Assembly (NCBI GenBank): GCA_017547315.1
Contig: JAFYQA010000054.1
Span: 1-14,570, forward strand
DNA length: 14,570 bases
From: Roseburia sp.
Lineage (GTDB): Bacteria > Bacillota_A > Clostridia > Lachnospirales > Lachnospiraceae
Reading direction: 5' to 3'
Both the position numbers and the translations under genes were made by a program. Within the stretch, counting starts at the first letter, position 1. Every line of letters starts with the position of its first letter. Below are positions 1 to 7,651 of this stretch, in pieces. Below the pieces are notes generated by a model, which ran no database searches, was not told the DNA's origin, and worked only from the letters and a program-made list of their open reading frames with translations.

Positions 1-23
1 CGGTTCGATTCCGGTCGCCGGCA
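1..23 (+). tRNA. tRNA 3' fragment, probably tRNA-Leu
   Basis: Only the 3' end is inside the window: the last bases of the T-stem (CGG), the loop TTCGATT, the closing T-stem strand CCGGT, the acceptor strand CGCCGGC and discriminator A at 23. The anticodon lies outside, so identity cannot be read. The implied 5' acceptor strand GCCGGCG and the A discriminator fit a tRNA-Leu best, but this is a guess. No CCA is encoded after the discriminator. Confidence 0.75.
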
Positions 24-50
24 TTCGTGGTGACCACGACAAGTGAATAT

Positions 51-124
51 GTGTGCGTAGCTCAGCTGGATAGAGCACTTGGCTACGGACCAAGGTGTCG
101 GGAGTTCGAATCTTCTCGCGCACG
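51..124 (+). tRNA. tRNA-Arg(ACG)
   Basis: A full cloverleaf can be drawn. Acceptor GTGTGCG (51-57) pairs with CGCGCAC (117-123) with one T-G wobble. The D-arm is GCTC...GAGC. Anticodon stem CTTGG/CCAAG encloses loop CTACGGA with anticodon ACG at 85-87, which is modified to ICG and reads CGN Arg codons. The T-arm is GGAG-TTCGAAT-CTTC-like. The discriminator is G124 and no CCA is encoded. It lies 27 bp after the upstream tRNA and directly before a terminator, so it is the last gene of a tRNA operon entering from the left. Confidence 0.96.
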
Positions 125-132
125 TATAAAGT

Positions 133-163
133 CCTCTGGAACGAAAGTTCCAGAGGTTTTTTT
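133..163 (+). terminator. intrinsic terminator of the left tRNA operon
   Basis: A perfect 10-bp stem CCTCTGGAAC/GTTCCAGAGG (133-142 and 147-156) is closed by a GAAA tetraloop and followed by seven T residues (157-163). It sits 8 bp after tRNA-Arg(ACG). Confidence 0.95.
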
Positions 164-526
164 GTGTTCTTTTGGATTTTGACTTGTTTCCAAAAGTTTA
201 ATCGGGTATGTTTATTAAAACTATTTCGAAAAGATTAGAAATACGAGTCAGTATTTGAAAGTATCAAGTATAAAGAAAATGTAGCAGATGTATGAAAAAG
301 ACAGTATTTGGAGTGAACAGTATGCGAGTATACGAAAAAAAGATGGGAATTTTGAGGGCTAGAATATTTTGGTAAGAGTTCGCTTTTATGGGGAAGAATG
401 GAAAAAGGGATTGTCATATATAGGCATTATGGTGTAATATTAATAGGATGAATTAGTATAGTATTATAGGGGAAATTACTAATTTTAGGAGCAAGGATAG
501 ATTTTACGAAAGCGGTAGGTAGATAT
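164..526. other. 363-bp intergenic region without a supported gene
   Basis: AT-rich sequence between the tRNA terminator and the 761-aa gene. The only open frame is a 60-codon minus-strand frame (235-417) of low-complexity composition, which I do not believe. The one interpretable signal is the candidate promoter at 411-438. Confidence 0.6.
411..438 (+). promoter_or_regulatory. candidate sigma-A promoter for the 761-aa gene
   Basis: TTGTCA (411-416) is separated by 16 bp from TGTAAT (433-438); each hexamer is one base off consensus. It lies about 90 bp upstream of the start codon at 527, leaving room for a leader of roughly 80 nt. Confidence 0.5.
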
Positions 527-2812
527 ATGGAGATACTAAAGATCCCAGCAGGAGAGGTTATTGCGAAAAGAAAAGATAATGTACGTGAATGGTACTTAAT
601 TCAGGAAGGTACTGTAATTCAGAAATTCGATTTTGCGGAAGTTACATTAGGTAGAAATGCAATTATCGGAATTTTAGCTCGTGATTATTTCCCTTGTGAT
701 GTCATAGCACAGTCAGATGTAACATTAGCTGTTTTTTCATGTGGTAATTATGAAGATTTGAAGCGTATTTTGGGGAATCAAGAAAAGTTGCGTAGCATTT
801 TCTTAAAAACAGCGATTGAACAAAGACACCAAATGTTTTGTTTGTATGCAGATTTGCAGTTGAAGACGCGTCAGTTTCATGCATTTGTCGAATCTGTTTA
901 CAATGAATACAAAAATATTTGTGGTCAGTTAAAGATAGAAGAGCAACCTTTTACTCGAATGGAACATTTTGAACCATTGGATATGAAACATAAAGCGGAT
1001 AACTGGGAAATTAATAACAGCATTAGCTTGGTTAAGAGCTATATGTTAGAGTATATTCGTTTGATGGAAAAAGATGACAGTTTGTGCATTGGTTGTATTA
1101 TGGAAGCTTCTGCACAGATGCGCCGAGTGACACAAGGTATCGGTGAGATGGAGACTTATTTGTTATATAATAAGGATATTCTCTTGGCAGAAACCGGAAA
1201 TGATATTTTTCATTTATTTTTTGACTTGGCAATACGTGCAAGTGCTAATCAGTATGAGATTGAAAGTATTAGAAAACCAATTGATCTCTTAGTTGAATTC
1301 ATTACAAAAATGAAATTTTATGATGAAAAACTTATTTCTTATAGAACGAATGAGTATCGAACCTATGATTTTGACAGCAGTGCATTGAATGAGTTTACAA
1401 CAATTGGTTTAGAAGAAGGTCAGCAGGTATTTAGCGAAGAATCACGTGAAGTTGTTGACTATTTGGAACATATTTTAAGTTATGCAGGTAAGGCGGAAAA
1501 TGAAGTAGAAGATATACGTAAGAAAATAGAAGCATTTCGTGATTTACCGGATATGTTCTCTACTGAGCATGAAGCTTATATGATTCGTAAGCAGTTGATT
1601 CCAATATTCTATGATGTATATACTAGAATTTTCATGCGCATTATGAAAGAAAATGAAGAACCAACGCCGATAGTAAAGATGTTCCTAAATTTCGGATTTA
1701 TGGATCCACAATTGGCGGGCGAAGAGAATGTAAATATGCTTTATGAATTGACAAATCATTTGGAAAAATGTAACTCAGAGCATATTTATACTATATTTAA
1801 TTGGCTTAAGGCAGTTTATGAAGGAAAAAAAGAACCTTCTAAAAACGAGTTCGATTTAGATTATCCTGCTTATTTGGCAGATCAGAGAAAGAGCGGAGCG
1901 ATAAGACCAAGTGATGTAGATGCACTTTTGAAAAATCAGGAAGAAAAAGTGAAGTTCGAAATTAAGAATATGTTTGCTTCTGGTAACCGTATTACATATG
2001 GCAAAATCTCAACATATTGTCCAATTTTAGGTGAATATGATTTGATTAATTCGGTTGACAAGATGTTAGTTACTACAGAGCGTTTAGAGGAATCTTTGAA
2101 TCAGATTCGAAAACTTGATTTTTCTGTATTTTATCGTGAAGATATATTTTCAGATCCAGCAAAGGATATTAATCGTGAAACAATTATGAGGGAAATTCTT
2201 CCGGATATTATTTTGATGCCAAATGTAGGTATGAAGGCAATGATGTGGCAGGAGACTGCAGGTGTTAAACGTACCACACCGGGACGATTCTTATTCCCAA
2301 TTTTTACAGCAGCCGATATTGATGAGATGATGTTAGAAACAGTAGGACGTTTTCGTTGGGAAATCTGTAGAAAAGAGCAAGGTGTTCGTTGGAATGATAT
2401 TCGTGAGAAGTCTCTTACATCCGAATATTGTGACTACATTCAGTTTTATCGTAAGAATAGTGAATTATCAGCGGATGCAAAAGAGAAGATTAAGAGTCAG
2501 TTATTGAGAGCACGTAATAATTATCGTGAAGTATTTGTGAAAGATTACGTAAATCTTATGAAGTATGAGTCAAAAGGAAGTTTCCGTCTGAATCGTATTG
2601 CGAGAGATATTCTAGTGCGTAATTGTCCATTTACAAAAGAGACTCGAGCAGAATTAAAAGCAAATCCAATGTACACAAGTTCTATGTCACGTTATGAGAT
2701 TGAAACTGCTAAAAAGATGCAGAGAATTGTTGGTGTATATGAGAAATATAAAAAAGCTGGTGGTACAATTACCCAAGAGCTTCGTGATAATTTATTATAC
2801 TACCAGATGTAA
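527..2812 (+). CDS. large protein of unknown function with cyclic-nucleotide-binding-like N-terminus (761 aa)
   Basis: Function is not recognised. Residues about 1-85 read like the beta-roll of a cyclic nucleotide-binding (CNB/Crp-type) domain: IPAGEVIAKR, a WYLIQEGTV strand-turn at 22-30, then IIGILARDYFPCDVIA and VTLAVF. The segment where a phosphate-binding cassette (GE-[IL]-A...R-A) should lie lacks the conserved Glu-Arg pair, so real cAMP or cGMP binding is doubtful. The remaining ~670 residues are charged, helix-rich and soluble, with no membrane segment or signal peptide, and have no motif I can name. A C-terminal HTH, as in Crp, is not evident. The ATG at 527 has only a weak AGGT (517-520) upstream; no other in-frame ATG or GTG appears nearby. 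It is a single gene, apparently with its own promoter. I infer a cytoplasmic regulatory or scaffold protein. Confidence 0.85.
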   Translation: MEILKIPAGEVIAKRKDNVREWYLIQEGTVIQKFDFAEVTLGRNAIIGILARDYFPCDVIAQSDVTLAVFSCGNYEDLKRILGNQEKLRSIFLKTAIEQRHQMFCLYADLQLKTRQFHAFVESVYNEYKNICGQLKIEEQPFTRMEHFEPLDMKHKADNWEINNSISLVKSYMLEYIRLMEKDDSLCIGCIMEASAQMRRVTQGIGEMETYLLYNKDILLAETGNDIFHLFFDLAIRASANQYEIESIRKPIDLLVEFITKMKFYDEKLISYRTNEYRTYDFDSSALNEFTTIGLEEGQQVFSEESREVVDYLEHILSYAGKAENEVEDIRKKIEAFRDLPDMFSTEHEAYMIRKQLIPIFYDVYTRIFMRIMKENEEPTPIVKMFLNFGFMDPQLAGEENVNMLYELTNHLEKCNSEHIYTIFNWLKAVYEGKKEPSKNEFDLDYPAYLADQRKSGAIRPSDVDALLKNQEEKVKFEIKNMFASGNRITYGKISTYCPILGEYDLINSVDKMLVTTERLEESLNQIRKLDFSVFYREDIFSDPAKDINRETIMREILPDIILMPNVGMKAMMWQETAGVKRTTPGRFLFPIFTAADIDEMMLETVGRFRWEICRKEQGVRWNDIREKSLTSEYCDYIQFYRKNSELSADAKEKIKSQLLRARNNYREVFVKDYVNLMKYESKGSFRLNRIARDILVRNCPFTKETRAELKANPMYTSSMSRYEIETAKKMQRIVGVYEKYKKAGGTITQELRDNLLYYQM

Positions 2813-2891
2813 ATGATAATTTCATAAAGAGATGTGATTGTTTGTGCTGTGAAAAGAGGCTAGACTAATGTTTGTAAAAATTTTCCAGTAT

Positions 2892-2920
2892 GAATAAAAA
2901 TATATTTGCTTCAAATACTA
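2892..2920 (+). promoter_or_regulatory. possible sigma-G-like (forespore) promoter
   Basis: GAATA (2892-2896), 17 bp, then AATACTA (2914-2920). The Bacillus sigma-G consensus is roughly GNATR, about 18 bp, CATNNTA. The match is the full -35 element and 6 of 7 bases of the -10, with the leading C replaced by A. It lies 48 bp before the start of the 57-codon gene. A sigma-A reading of this stretch is less convincing because no good -35 sits 16-18 bp before TACTAT. This is sequence matching by eye only. Confidence 0.35.
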
Positions 2921-2968
2921 TAGAGGCAGTGAAGAACTGTAACACTTAACTTTTAGGAGGCAAATATC

Positions 2969-3142
2969 ATGGCAAAGAACACAAGTACAAATTGTGGCAC
3001 AAAAAACAGTACACAGAACAATTCTCAGAACAACTCTCAGAATAATTACCAGAACAAAAATGCCCAGAATGGTACAAACAAATCTGAGAATAAATCTTCA
3101 AACAAATCTGCACAGAATGCAAGAAATAGTTACGAAGATTAA
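2969..3142 (+). CDS. small Asn/Gln/Ser-rich protein (57 aa), possibly a spore-associated protein
   Basis: A short gene with a textbook ribosome-binding site, TTAGGAGG (2953-2960), 8 bp before ATG. The product starts MAKNTSTNCG and ends NARNSYED. It is about 30% Asn (17 of 57) with six Gln and nine Ser, built of short repeated S/T-Q-N-N and N-K-S units, with one Cys at position 9. It is hydrophilic, with no hydrophobic core or signal peptide. Small Asn/Gln-rich proteins of this kind include gamma-type small acid-soluble spore proteins and other minor spore proteins in Bacillota. I see compositional resemblance only, not a family motif. The possible sigma-G-like promoter upstream would fit a forespore role. 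The gene has its own terminator at 3199-3232, so it is probably monocistronic. Function remains unproven. Confidence 0.75.
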   Translation: MAKNTSTNCGTKNSTQNNSQNNSQNNYQNKNAQNGTNKSENKSSNKSAQNARNSYED

Positions 3143-3198
3143 TTCAAGTAGACTAGTTTATGTGTAGAGAGAATGGCATATAATATAGTAAAAGCCAT

Positions 3199-3232
3199 AG
3201 CAGGTTACAAGTTATCTTGTAACCTGCTTTTT
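3199..3232 (+). terminator. intrinsic terminator after the 57-aa gene
   Basis: A perfect 13-bp stem: AGCAGGTTACAAG (3199-3211) pairs with CTTGTAACCTGCT (3216-3228) around loop TTAT, and a T-run covers 3228-3232. It lies 57 bp after the stop of the 57-codon gene and ends just before the ribosome-binding site of the rhodanese gene, so it also separates the two genes. Confidence 0.9.
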
Positions 3233-3234
3233 CG

Positions 3235-3240
3235 TGGAGG
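3235..3240 (+). promoter_or_regulatory. ribosome-binding site that fixes the rhodanese start
   Basis: TGGAGG sits 4 bp before ATG 3245. The longer frame from ATG 3173 would run straight through the terminator stem at 3199-3228 and has no ribosome-binding site, so 3245 is the real start. Confidence 0.85.
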
Positions 3241-3244
3241 TAGT

Positions 3245-3544
3245 ATGCCATTTTTCATTTTGCATCCAAGAGAACTAGAGTCAATCAGAAAAGAAAAAAA
3301 AGCAATGGTTGTAGATTTGAGGGAAAGAGAAAAATACCAAAAATATCATTATAAAAATGCGGTTAGTATCCCCTATTGCGAAAATTCAAATTGGTTAAAT
3401 TGTTTTCGGAAAGATCAGGTATATATTTTATATTGTGATTATGGAAATATTAGTCTTCTCGTGGCAAGAATGTTGGCGCAGCGGGAGATAACTGCATATA
3501 CCGTGATAGGTGGCGCAGAGGAATTGCAACATCATAATTTATAG
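3245..3544 (+). CDS. single-domain rhodanese-like protein (99 aa)
   Basis: A compact rhodanese/Cdc25-fold protein. Visible hallmarks are MVVDLRE at 21-27 (the strand and Asp-Leu-Arg that open the fold), the H-Y-K-N-A-V-S-I-P segment at 35-43 (the usual 'H-I-x-G-A-x-N-I-P' block) and the active-site loop YCDYGNIS with the sulfur-carrying Cys64, followed by helix SLLVARMLA and the closing V-x-G-G-A-E-E-L (87-94). The complete catalytic CxxGxxS loop suggests an active sulfurtransferase or a persulfide or disulfide-handling enzyme. About 100 residues is typical for single-domain members such as GlpE or PspE. It is cytoplasmic, with no signal peptide. It stands alone between two terminator or promoter regions; its physiological partner cannot be read from the context. 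Confidence 0.88.
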   Translation: MPFFILHPRELESIRKEKKAMVVDLREREKYQKYHYKNAVSIPYCENSNWLNCFRKDQVYILYCDYGNISLLVARMLAQREITAYTVIGGAEELQHHNL

Positions 3545-3609
3545 TGTCAGGTCGAAAAAGGAAGAGATGGGAAGCAGGAGATTGGTAATGAAAAGGGCAA
3601 TTTTATAGA

Positions 3610-3638
3610 TTGACAGTTGAAAATATAACCGATAAGAT
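3610..3638 (+). promoter_or_regulatory. candidate sigma-A promoter of the rlmL/ypsC-yfcE block
   Basis: A perfect -35 TTGACA (3610-3615), a 17-bp spacer and -10 TAAGAT (3633-3638, 4 of 6). It lies about 65 bp upstream of the methyltransferase start and is the only good promoter seen before the five-gene block. Confidence 0.6.
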
Positions 3639-3692
3639 ATACACATAAGTATCAAAAATCGTTATTGCCACGTAGAAGTGAGTAGTAACGGA

Positions 3693-3699
3693 AAAGGAG
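3693..3699 (+). promoter_or_regulatory. ribosome-binding site that fixes the methyltransferase start
   Basis: AAAGGAG ends 5 bp before ATG 3705. The alternative GTG at 3678 in the same frame has no comparable site, so the protein begins MKTFELLVPC. Confidence 0.8.
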
Positions 3700-3704
3700 T
3701 GCGC

Positions 3705-4862
3705 ATGAAAACATTCGAACTTTTAGTGCCATGTCATTTTGGCCTGGAAGCAGTTTTGAAAAAAGAAATTTACGATTTAGGTTATGAAATTTCAAAAGTA
3801 GAAGATGGGCGAATTACCTTCTTGGGAGATGAGGAGGCGATTTGCCGTGCCAATATATTTTTACGTACAGCGGAACGAGTAATGATTCAGGTAGGGCGTT
3901 TTAAAGCGACTACTTTTGAGGAATTGTTTCAGGGAATTAAAGCGATTCCATGGGAAGAGTATGTACCGGAGAATGGAAAATTCTGGGTGAAGAAAGCTTC
4001 TTCTATCAATAGTAAGTTATTCAGTCCATCAGATATTCAGTCTATTGCGAAAAAAGCGATGGTAGAGCGTATGAAGCAGAAATACCATAAGGAATGGTTT
4101 GCTGAGGATGGAGCACCTTATCCGGTAAGAATTTTCTTATTAAAGGATGAAGTGACGGTTGCGATTGATACATCCGGAGAATCGCTGCATAAGCGTGGTT
4201 ACAGAACTATGACAAGTAAAGCACCGTTGACAGAGACTTTAGCTGCGGCACTTATTTTATTGACGCCATGGCGTCCGGACCGTATCTTAGTGGATCCATT
4301 CTGTGGTAGTGGAACATTTCCAATAGAGGCAGCGATGATAGCAGCGAATATTGCACCGGGAATGAACCGTGAATTTACTGCAGAGAAATGGACAAATCTG
4401 ATTGATAAAAAATTATGGTATGAGTGTGTGCAGGAAGCTGAGGATATGATTGATACCACGGTAGAAGTGGATATTCAGGGATATGATATTGATGGAGATG
4501 TGGTTAGAGCTGCAAGAGAGAATGCAAAACGTGCAGGTGTAGAGCATATGATACATTTCCAGCAGCGTGCAGTAGCAGATTTACGCCACCCGAAAAAATA
4601 TGGTTTTATTATTTCGAACCCACCATATGGCGAACGATTAGAGGAAAAAGAAGACTTGCCAAAATTATATGGTGAGATTGGCGCAGCATATCAGAATCTG
4701 GATGCATGGTCGATGTTTTTGATTACCAGTTATGAAGATACAGAGCGTTATATCGGGCGCAAAGCTGACAAGAATCGAAAAATTTACAATGGTATGTTAA
4801 AAACATATTTTTATCAGTTTATGGGTCCTAAGCCACCAAGACGTCCAAAAAGGGAAGAATAG
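3705..4862 (+). CDS. ypsC: THUMP-domain class I SAM-dependent RNA methyltransferase (RlmL/YpsC family, 385 aa)
   Basis: Corresponds to the N-terminal (RlmL) half of the E. coli fusion enzyme RlmKL and to Bacillus YpsC, expected to methylate N2 of a guanosine in 23S rRNA (G2445 in E. coli numbering). The N-terminus (1-60, FELLVPCHFGLEAVLKKEI) is the ferredoxin-like domain that precedes THUMP; residues ~65-160 form the THUMP RNA-binding domain, including FWVKKASSINSKLFSPSDIQ-type sequence. The Rossmann methyltransferase domain has SAM motif I LVDPFCGSGT (195-204), the acidic GYDID (259-263) and catalytic motif IV NPPYGERL (305-312). All key motifs are intact and ~385 aa is normal for the single-activity Gram-positive form. 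The C-terminus is basic and Pro-rich. It is the first gene of a co-directional block, 15 bp before the protease gene. Confidence 0.93.
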   Translation: MKTFELLVPCHFGLEAVLKKEIYDLGYEISKVEDGRITFLGDEEAICRANIFLRTAERVMIQVGRFKATTFEELFQGIKAIPWEEYVPENGKFWVKKASSINSKLFSPSDIQSIAKKAMVERMKQKYHKEWFAEDGAPYPVRIFLLKDEVTVAIDTSGESLHKRGYRTMTSKAPLTETLAAALILLTPWRPDRILVDPFCGSGTFPIEAAMIAANIAPGMNREFTAEKWTNLIDKKLWYECVQEAEDMIDTTVEVDIQGYDIDGDVVRAARENAKRAGVEHMIHFQQRAVADLRHPKKYGFIISNPPYGERLEEKEDLPKLYGEIGAAYQNLDAWSMFLITSYEDTERYIGRKADKNRKIYNGMLKTYFYQFMGPKPPRRPKREE

Positions 4863-4877
4863 TTAGGAGTGTAGATT

Positions 4878-6584
4878 ATGCAGTATATAAAGAGATATAT
4901 TGCTTTTACGCTGGTATTAGTAATCGGTTTTTCGTTAAAATTTAATACATTTGCAGAAAATTATCAGCAAGTCAGCAGTTTTCGCGGAGCATCGATACAA
5001 AAAGAGAATTGGAATCCGTTAATCGCTGACAGTGTAAATGAAAGTCTGTTTTCTATCGTGATTGATAATAAAGAGTATACGAATGAAGAGTATCCTTTTT
5101 ATATGAATGAGGATTTAAATATTATGCTTCCTACGAATATGCTGTCAGATGCACTGAATTGTAGTGCACACGTATATACGGGTGATAGATTGGTATTAGA
5201 AAAGCATAGTAGCAAGTTGGTATTTGACTTGAATGAACGAACTGTTGAAGTAAATGGAGAGCACATGCCGGTTATTTCTCCGTTGGTTTATAACAATAAT
5301 GATTTGTATGTAAGTCTGAATGATATTTCTTCTTATATGAATTATTCTTATAATTGGAATGTGGAAGAGAATCAGGCACAGGCAGCGGATACGTATAACA
5401 ATACCTCTATTTTTCCAACGAAATATGATTTGCGGGAAAGAATGAGGGTATCTAATATCAGAAATCAGGGGAATAACGGAACCTGTTGGGCATTTGCTGC
5501 ATTGAGTGCTATGGAGTCAGTATTACTGCCGGAAGAGACACAGCAATTCGCAGTAGACCATATGACGCTTGAGAATGGATTTAATCTGACACAGCAGGAT
5601 GGCGGTGAATATACGATGGGTATGGCGTATCTGGCATCCTGGCAGGGACCGGTGTTAGCAGAGGGTGACCCATACGGAGATGGAGTTACAGATGAAACTC
5701 TTGAAACGGTAAAACACGTGCAGGAAATGCAGATAATTGGTGCAAAAGATTATGAAAAGATTAAAGAGGCTGTATTCAAATATGGAGGAGTACAGACTTC
5801 TATTTATAGTGCATTAAGAAGTGCAAAATCAGAGTCTGAATATTATAATCCGGAAACGAAAGCATATTGCTACATTGGTACAGAAAAACCGAATCATGAT
5901 GTGGTAATTGTGGGATGGGATGATAATTATTCTAAGAGTAATTTTTCTGTGGACTTAGAAGGTGATGGAGCATTTATATGTCAAAACAGCTGGGGAAGCA
6001 GTTTTGGTGAACAGGGATTTTTCTATATTTCCTATTATGATACGAATATTGGTACACATAGTGTGTCATATACGAGAATTGATACAACAGCAAATTATGA
6101 TAATATCTATCAGAGTGATTTGTGTGGATGGATAGGACAGTTAGGCTATAATAAAGAGAGTATTTTCGGTGCGAATGTTTTTACAGCAGAATCAGATGAA
6201 GTATTGAAGGCGATAAGTTTTTATGCCACAGGAAAGGATACGGAATACGAGCTTTTTGTAGTGCCGGAATTTAATGGTACGGAATCTTTAAATGAGAGAA
6301 TTCCGGTAGCTTCTGGAAAGTTAAGTAACGCAGGATATTATACGATAGATTTTAGCCAGGAGATTCCGATTAACGCAGGTAAAAAATATGCAGTAATTGC
6401 GCATATTATTACACCGGATGCAGTTCATCCATTAGCAATTGAATATGCGGCAGACAAAGCGACTGCAAATGTGATTACGGAGGATGGAGAAGGCTATATC
6501 AGTACCAATGGAAATGATTGGGAAGATGTAAAGGGAGTAATAGATAGTAATCTGTGTATAAAGGCATTTAGTAAAAAACGCTAA
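4878..6584 (+). CDS. secreted C1A (papain-family) cysteine protease with copper-amine-oxidase-like N-terminal domain (568 aa)
   Basis: A signal peptide at 1-26 (KRY, hydrophobic AFTLVLVIGFSL, then NTFA-E) predicts export. Residues ~55-165 resemble the copper amine oxidase N-terminal-like domain often used by clostridial secreted proteins for surface or substrate binding: IVIDNKEY, MLPTNMLSDAL, KLVFDLNERTVEVNG, YVSLNDIS. The papain-fold catalytic domain (~178-400) has oxyanion Gln197 and nucleophile Cys203 in NQGNNGTCWAFA, catalytic His340 in PNHDVVIVGWDD and Asn370 in CQNSWGSSFGEQGFFYISYYD-like sequence, so the triad is complete. The C-terminal ~160 residues (YDNIYQ onward) look like the lectin-like domain that follows this protease in Clostridia. 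There is no LPXTG signal or transmembrane anchor. Ribosome-binding site TTAGGAG. It lies between an rRNA methyltransferase and a cell-wall amidase; with the latter it may act at the envelope. Substrate unknown. Confidence 0.92.
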   Translation: MQYIKRYIAFTLVLVIGFSLKFNTFAENYQQVSSFRGASIQKENWNPLIADSVNESLFSIVIDNKEYTNEEYPFYMNEDLNIMLPTNMLSDALNCSAHVYTGDRLVLEKHSSKLVFDLNERTVEVNGEHMPVISPLVYNNNDLYVSLNDISSYMNYSYNWNVEENQAQAADTYNNTSIFPTKYDLRERMRVSNIRNQGNNGTCWAFAALSAMESVLLPEETQQFAVDHMTLENGFNLTQQDGGEYTMGMAYLASWQGPVLAEGDPYGDGVTDETLETVKHVQEMQIIGAKDYEKIKEAVFKYGGVQTSIYSALRSAKSESEYYNPETKAYCYIGTEKPNHDVVIVGWDDNYSKSNFSVDLEGDGAFICQNSWGSSFGEQGFFYISYYDTNIGTHSVSYTRIDTTANYDNIYQSDLCGWIGQLGYNKESIFGANVFTAESDEVLKAISFYATGKDTEYELFVVPEFNGTESLNERIPVASGKLSNAGYYTIDFSQEIPINAGKKYAVIAHIITPDAVHPLAIEYAADKATANVITEDGEGYISTNGNDWEDVKGVIDSNLCIKAFSKKR

Positions 6585-6595
6585 AGAGGATTTGT

Positions 6596-7639
6596 GTGGA
6601 AGAAAAATTAATAAAATATACTGCGATGGTACTAGTAGGAATTACGGTAGTATTTTCGGTATTATATATAAAATTGCCGAATGTGAAGGCATGGACAATG
6701 GCTAGGCAGCCTATTGAAGAACAAACGAATATGGATGTACCGGTAGTAGGTGATATAGAGATTCGTGAGGAAGAATATGATATGCATCTGCGTCTGTTGA
6801 TTCCGGAGGGAAGTAACGGAGAGCAGATTCAGATTAGAAATGATTATGTAGCACGGACAGTGTATATAGAGATTCCTCATACAGACGAAAGTTATTTTGA
6901 GAATGCGCCTATTATGGGAAGCAGCGATCATATAGAAGGACTTCGCTATGTACAGGGGAAAGAAGTAGACACTATCTCAGTTACAACAGACGAGGTATAT
7001 GAATTTCTTACAGCGTATGATGAAGAATATTTTTATTTAGATTTGGTAAAACCGAAAGAACTGTATGAGTACGTAGTCGTAGTGGATGCCGGACATGGTG
7101 GAAAGGATGGAGGCGCGGAACAGGCAGGCATATTGGAAAAGGATATCGACCTAGCGATTGTTTTGGCGCTGAAAGAACTTTTGGATACTTCAGAAGATGA
7201 TATAAAAGTATATTATACACGTACAGATGATAGTAATCCAAGCTATGAGAGTCGCGTAGGATTGGCAAATGAAGCAGAGGCAGATTTGTTTATCAGCGTA
7301 CATAATAATTCTTACAGAAGTTCTTCAGAAATCAAAGGAACTGAGGTAATGTACAGTGAATCGTTTGTGGGAAGGTTTTCTAGTCAGCGATTAGCAGAGA
7401 TCTGTATGGAAGAACTTACGAATGTATTAGGAAGTAATGACAGAGGTATTTTAAAAGGCGACAGTATTTATATTATTAAAAATAGTGAAGTACCAGTAGC
7501 TTTAATTGAGGTTGGTTTTATGACTAACCGGGAAGAATTGAAATTATTAAATTCAGAAACATATCAGAAAAAAACAGCGGAAGCCATTTATAACGCGATA
7601 TTTCAGGCTTTAGAAGAGGTTTCTGCTATTGAGGAATGA
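6596..7639 (+). CDS. membrane-anchored N-acetylmuramoyl-L-alanine amidase (Amidase_3, 347 aa)
   Basis: A zinc-dependent peptidoglycan amidase that cleaves the bond between N-acetylmuramic acid and L-alanine. An uncleaved-looking signal anchor occupies ~8-27 (YTAMVLVGITVVFSVLYI). Residues ~40-155 form a non-catalytic beta-rich region (AMIN-like position, not a clear match). The Amidase_3 domain runs ~158-342: VVVDAGHGGKDGG with zinc ligand His167, Glu181 (ILEKDI), SVHNN with His236, and catalytic Glu305 in IEVGFMTN. All four expected residues are present. The start is GTG 6596 with AGAGGA (6585-6590) 5 bp upstream; there is no better ATG. It lies 11 bp after the protease stop and 12 bp before rdgB, so co-transcription is likely. 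CwlD/LytC-type enzymes act in spore cortex or vegetative wall turnover; which applies here cannot be told. Confidence 0.92.
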   Translation: MEEKLIKYTAMVLVGITVVFSVLYIKLPNVKAWTMARQPIEEQTNMDVPVVGDIEIREEEYDMHLRLLIPEGSNGEQIQIRNDYVARTVYIEIPHTDESYFENAPIMGSSDHIEGLRYVQGKEVDTISVTTDEVYEFLTAYDEEYFYLDLVKPKELYEYVVVVDAGHGGKDGGAEQAGILEKDIDLAIVLALKELLDTSEDDIKVYYTRTDDSNPSYESRVGLANEAEADLFISVHNNSYRSSSEIKGTEVMYSESFVGRFSSQRLAEICMEELTNVLGSNDRGILKGDSIYIIKNSEVPVALIEVGFMTNREELKLLNSETYQKKTAEAIYNAIFQALEEVSAIEE

Positions 7640-7651
7640 AGAGGTAACGGA

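Noticed and set aside
235..417. 60-codon minus-strand frame upstream of the 761-aa gene
   Set aside because: No ribosome-binding site, AT-biased composition, and it overlaps the candidate promoter region.
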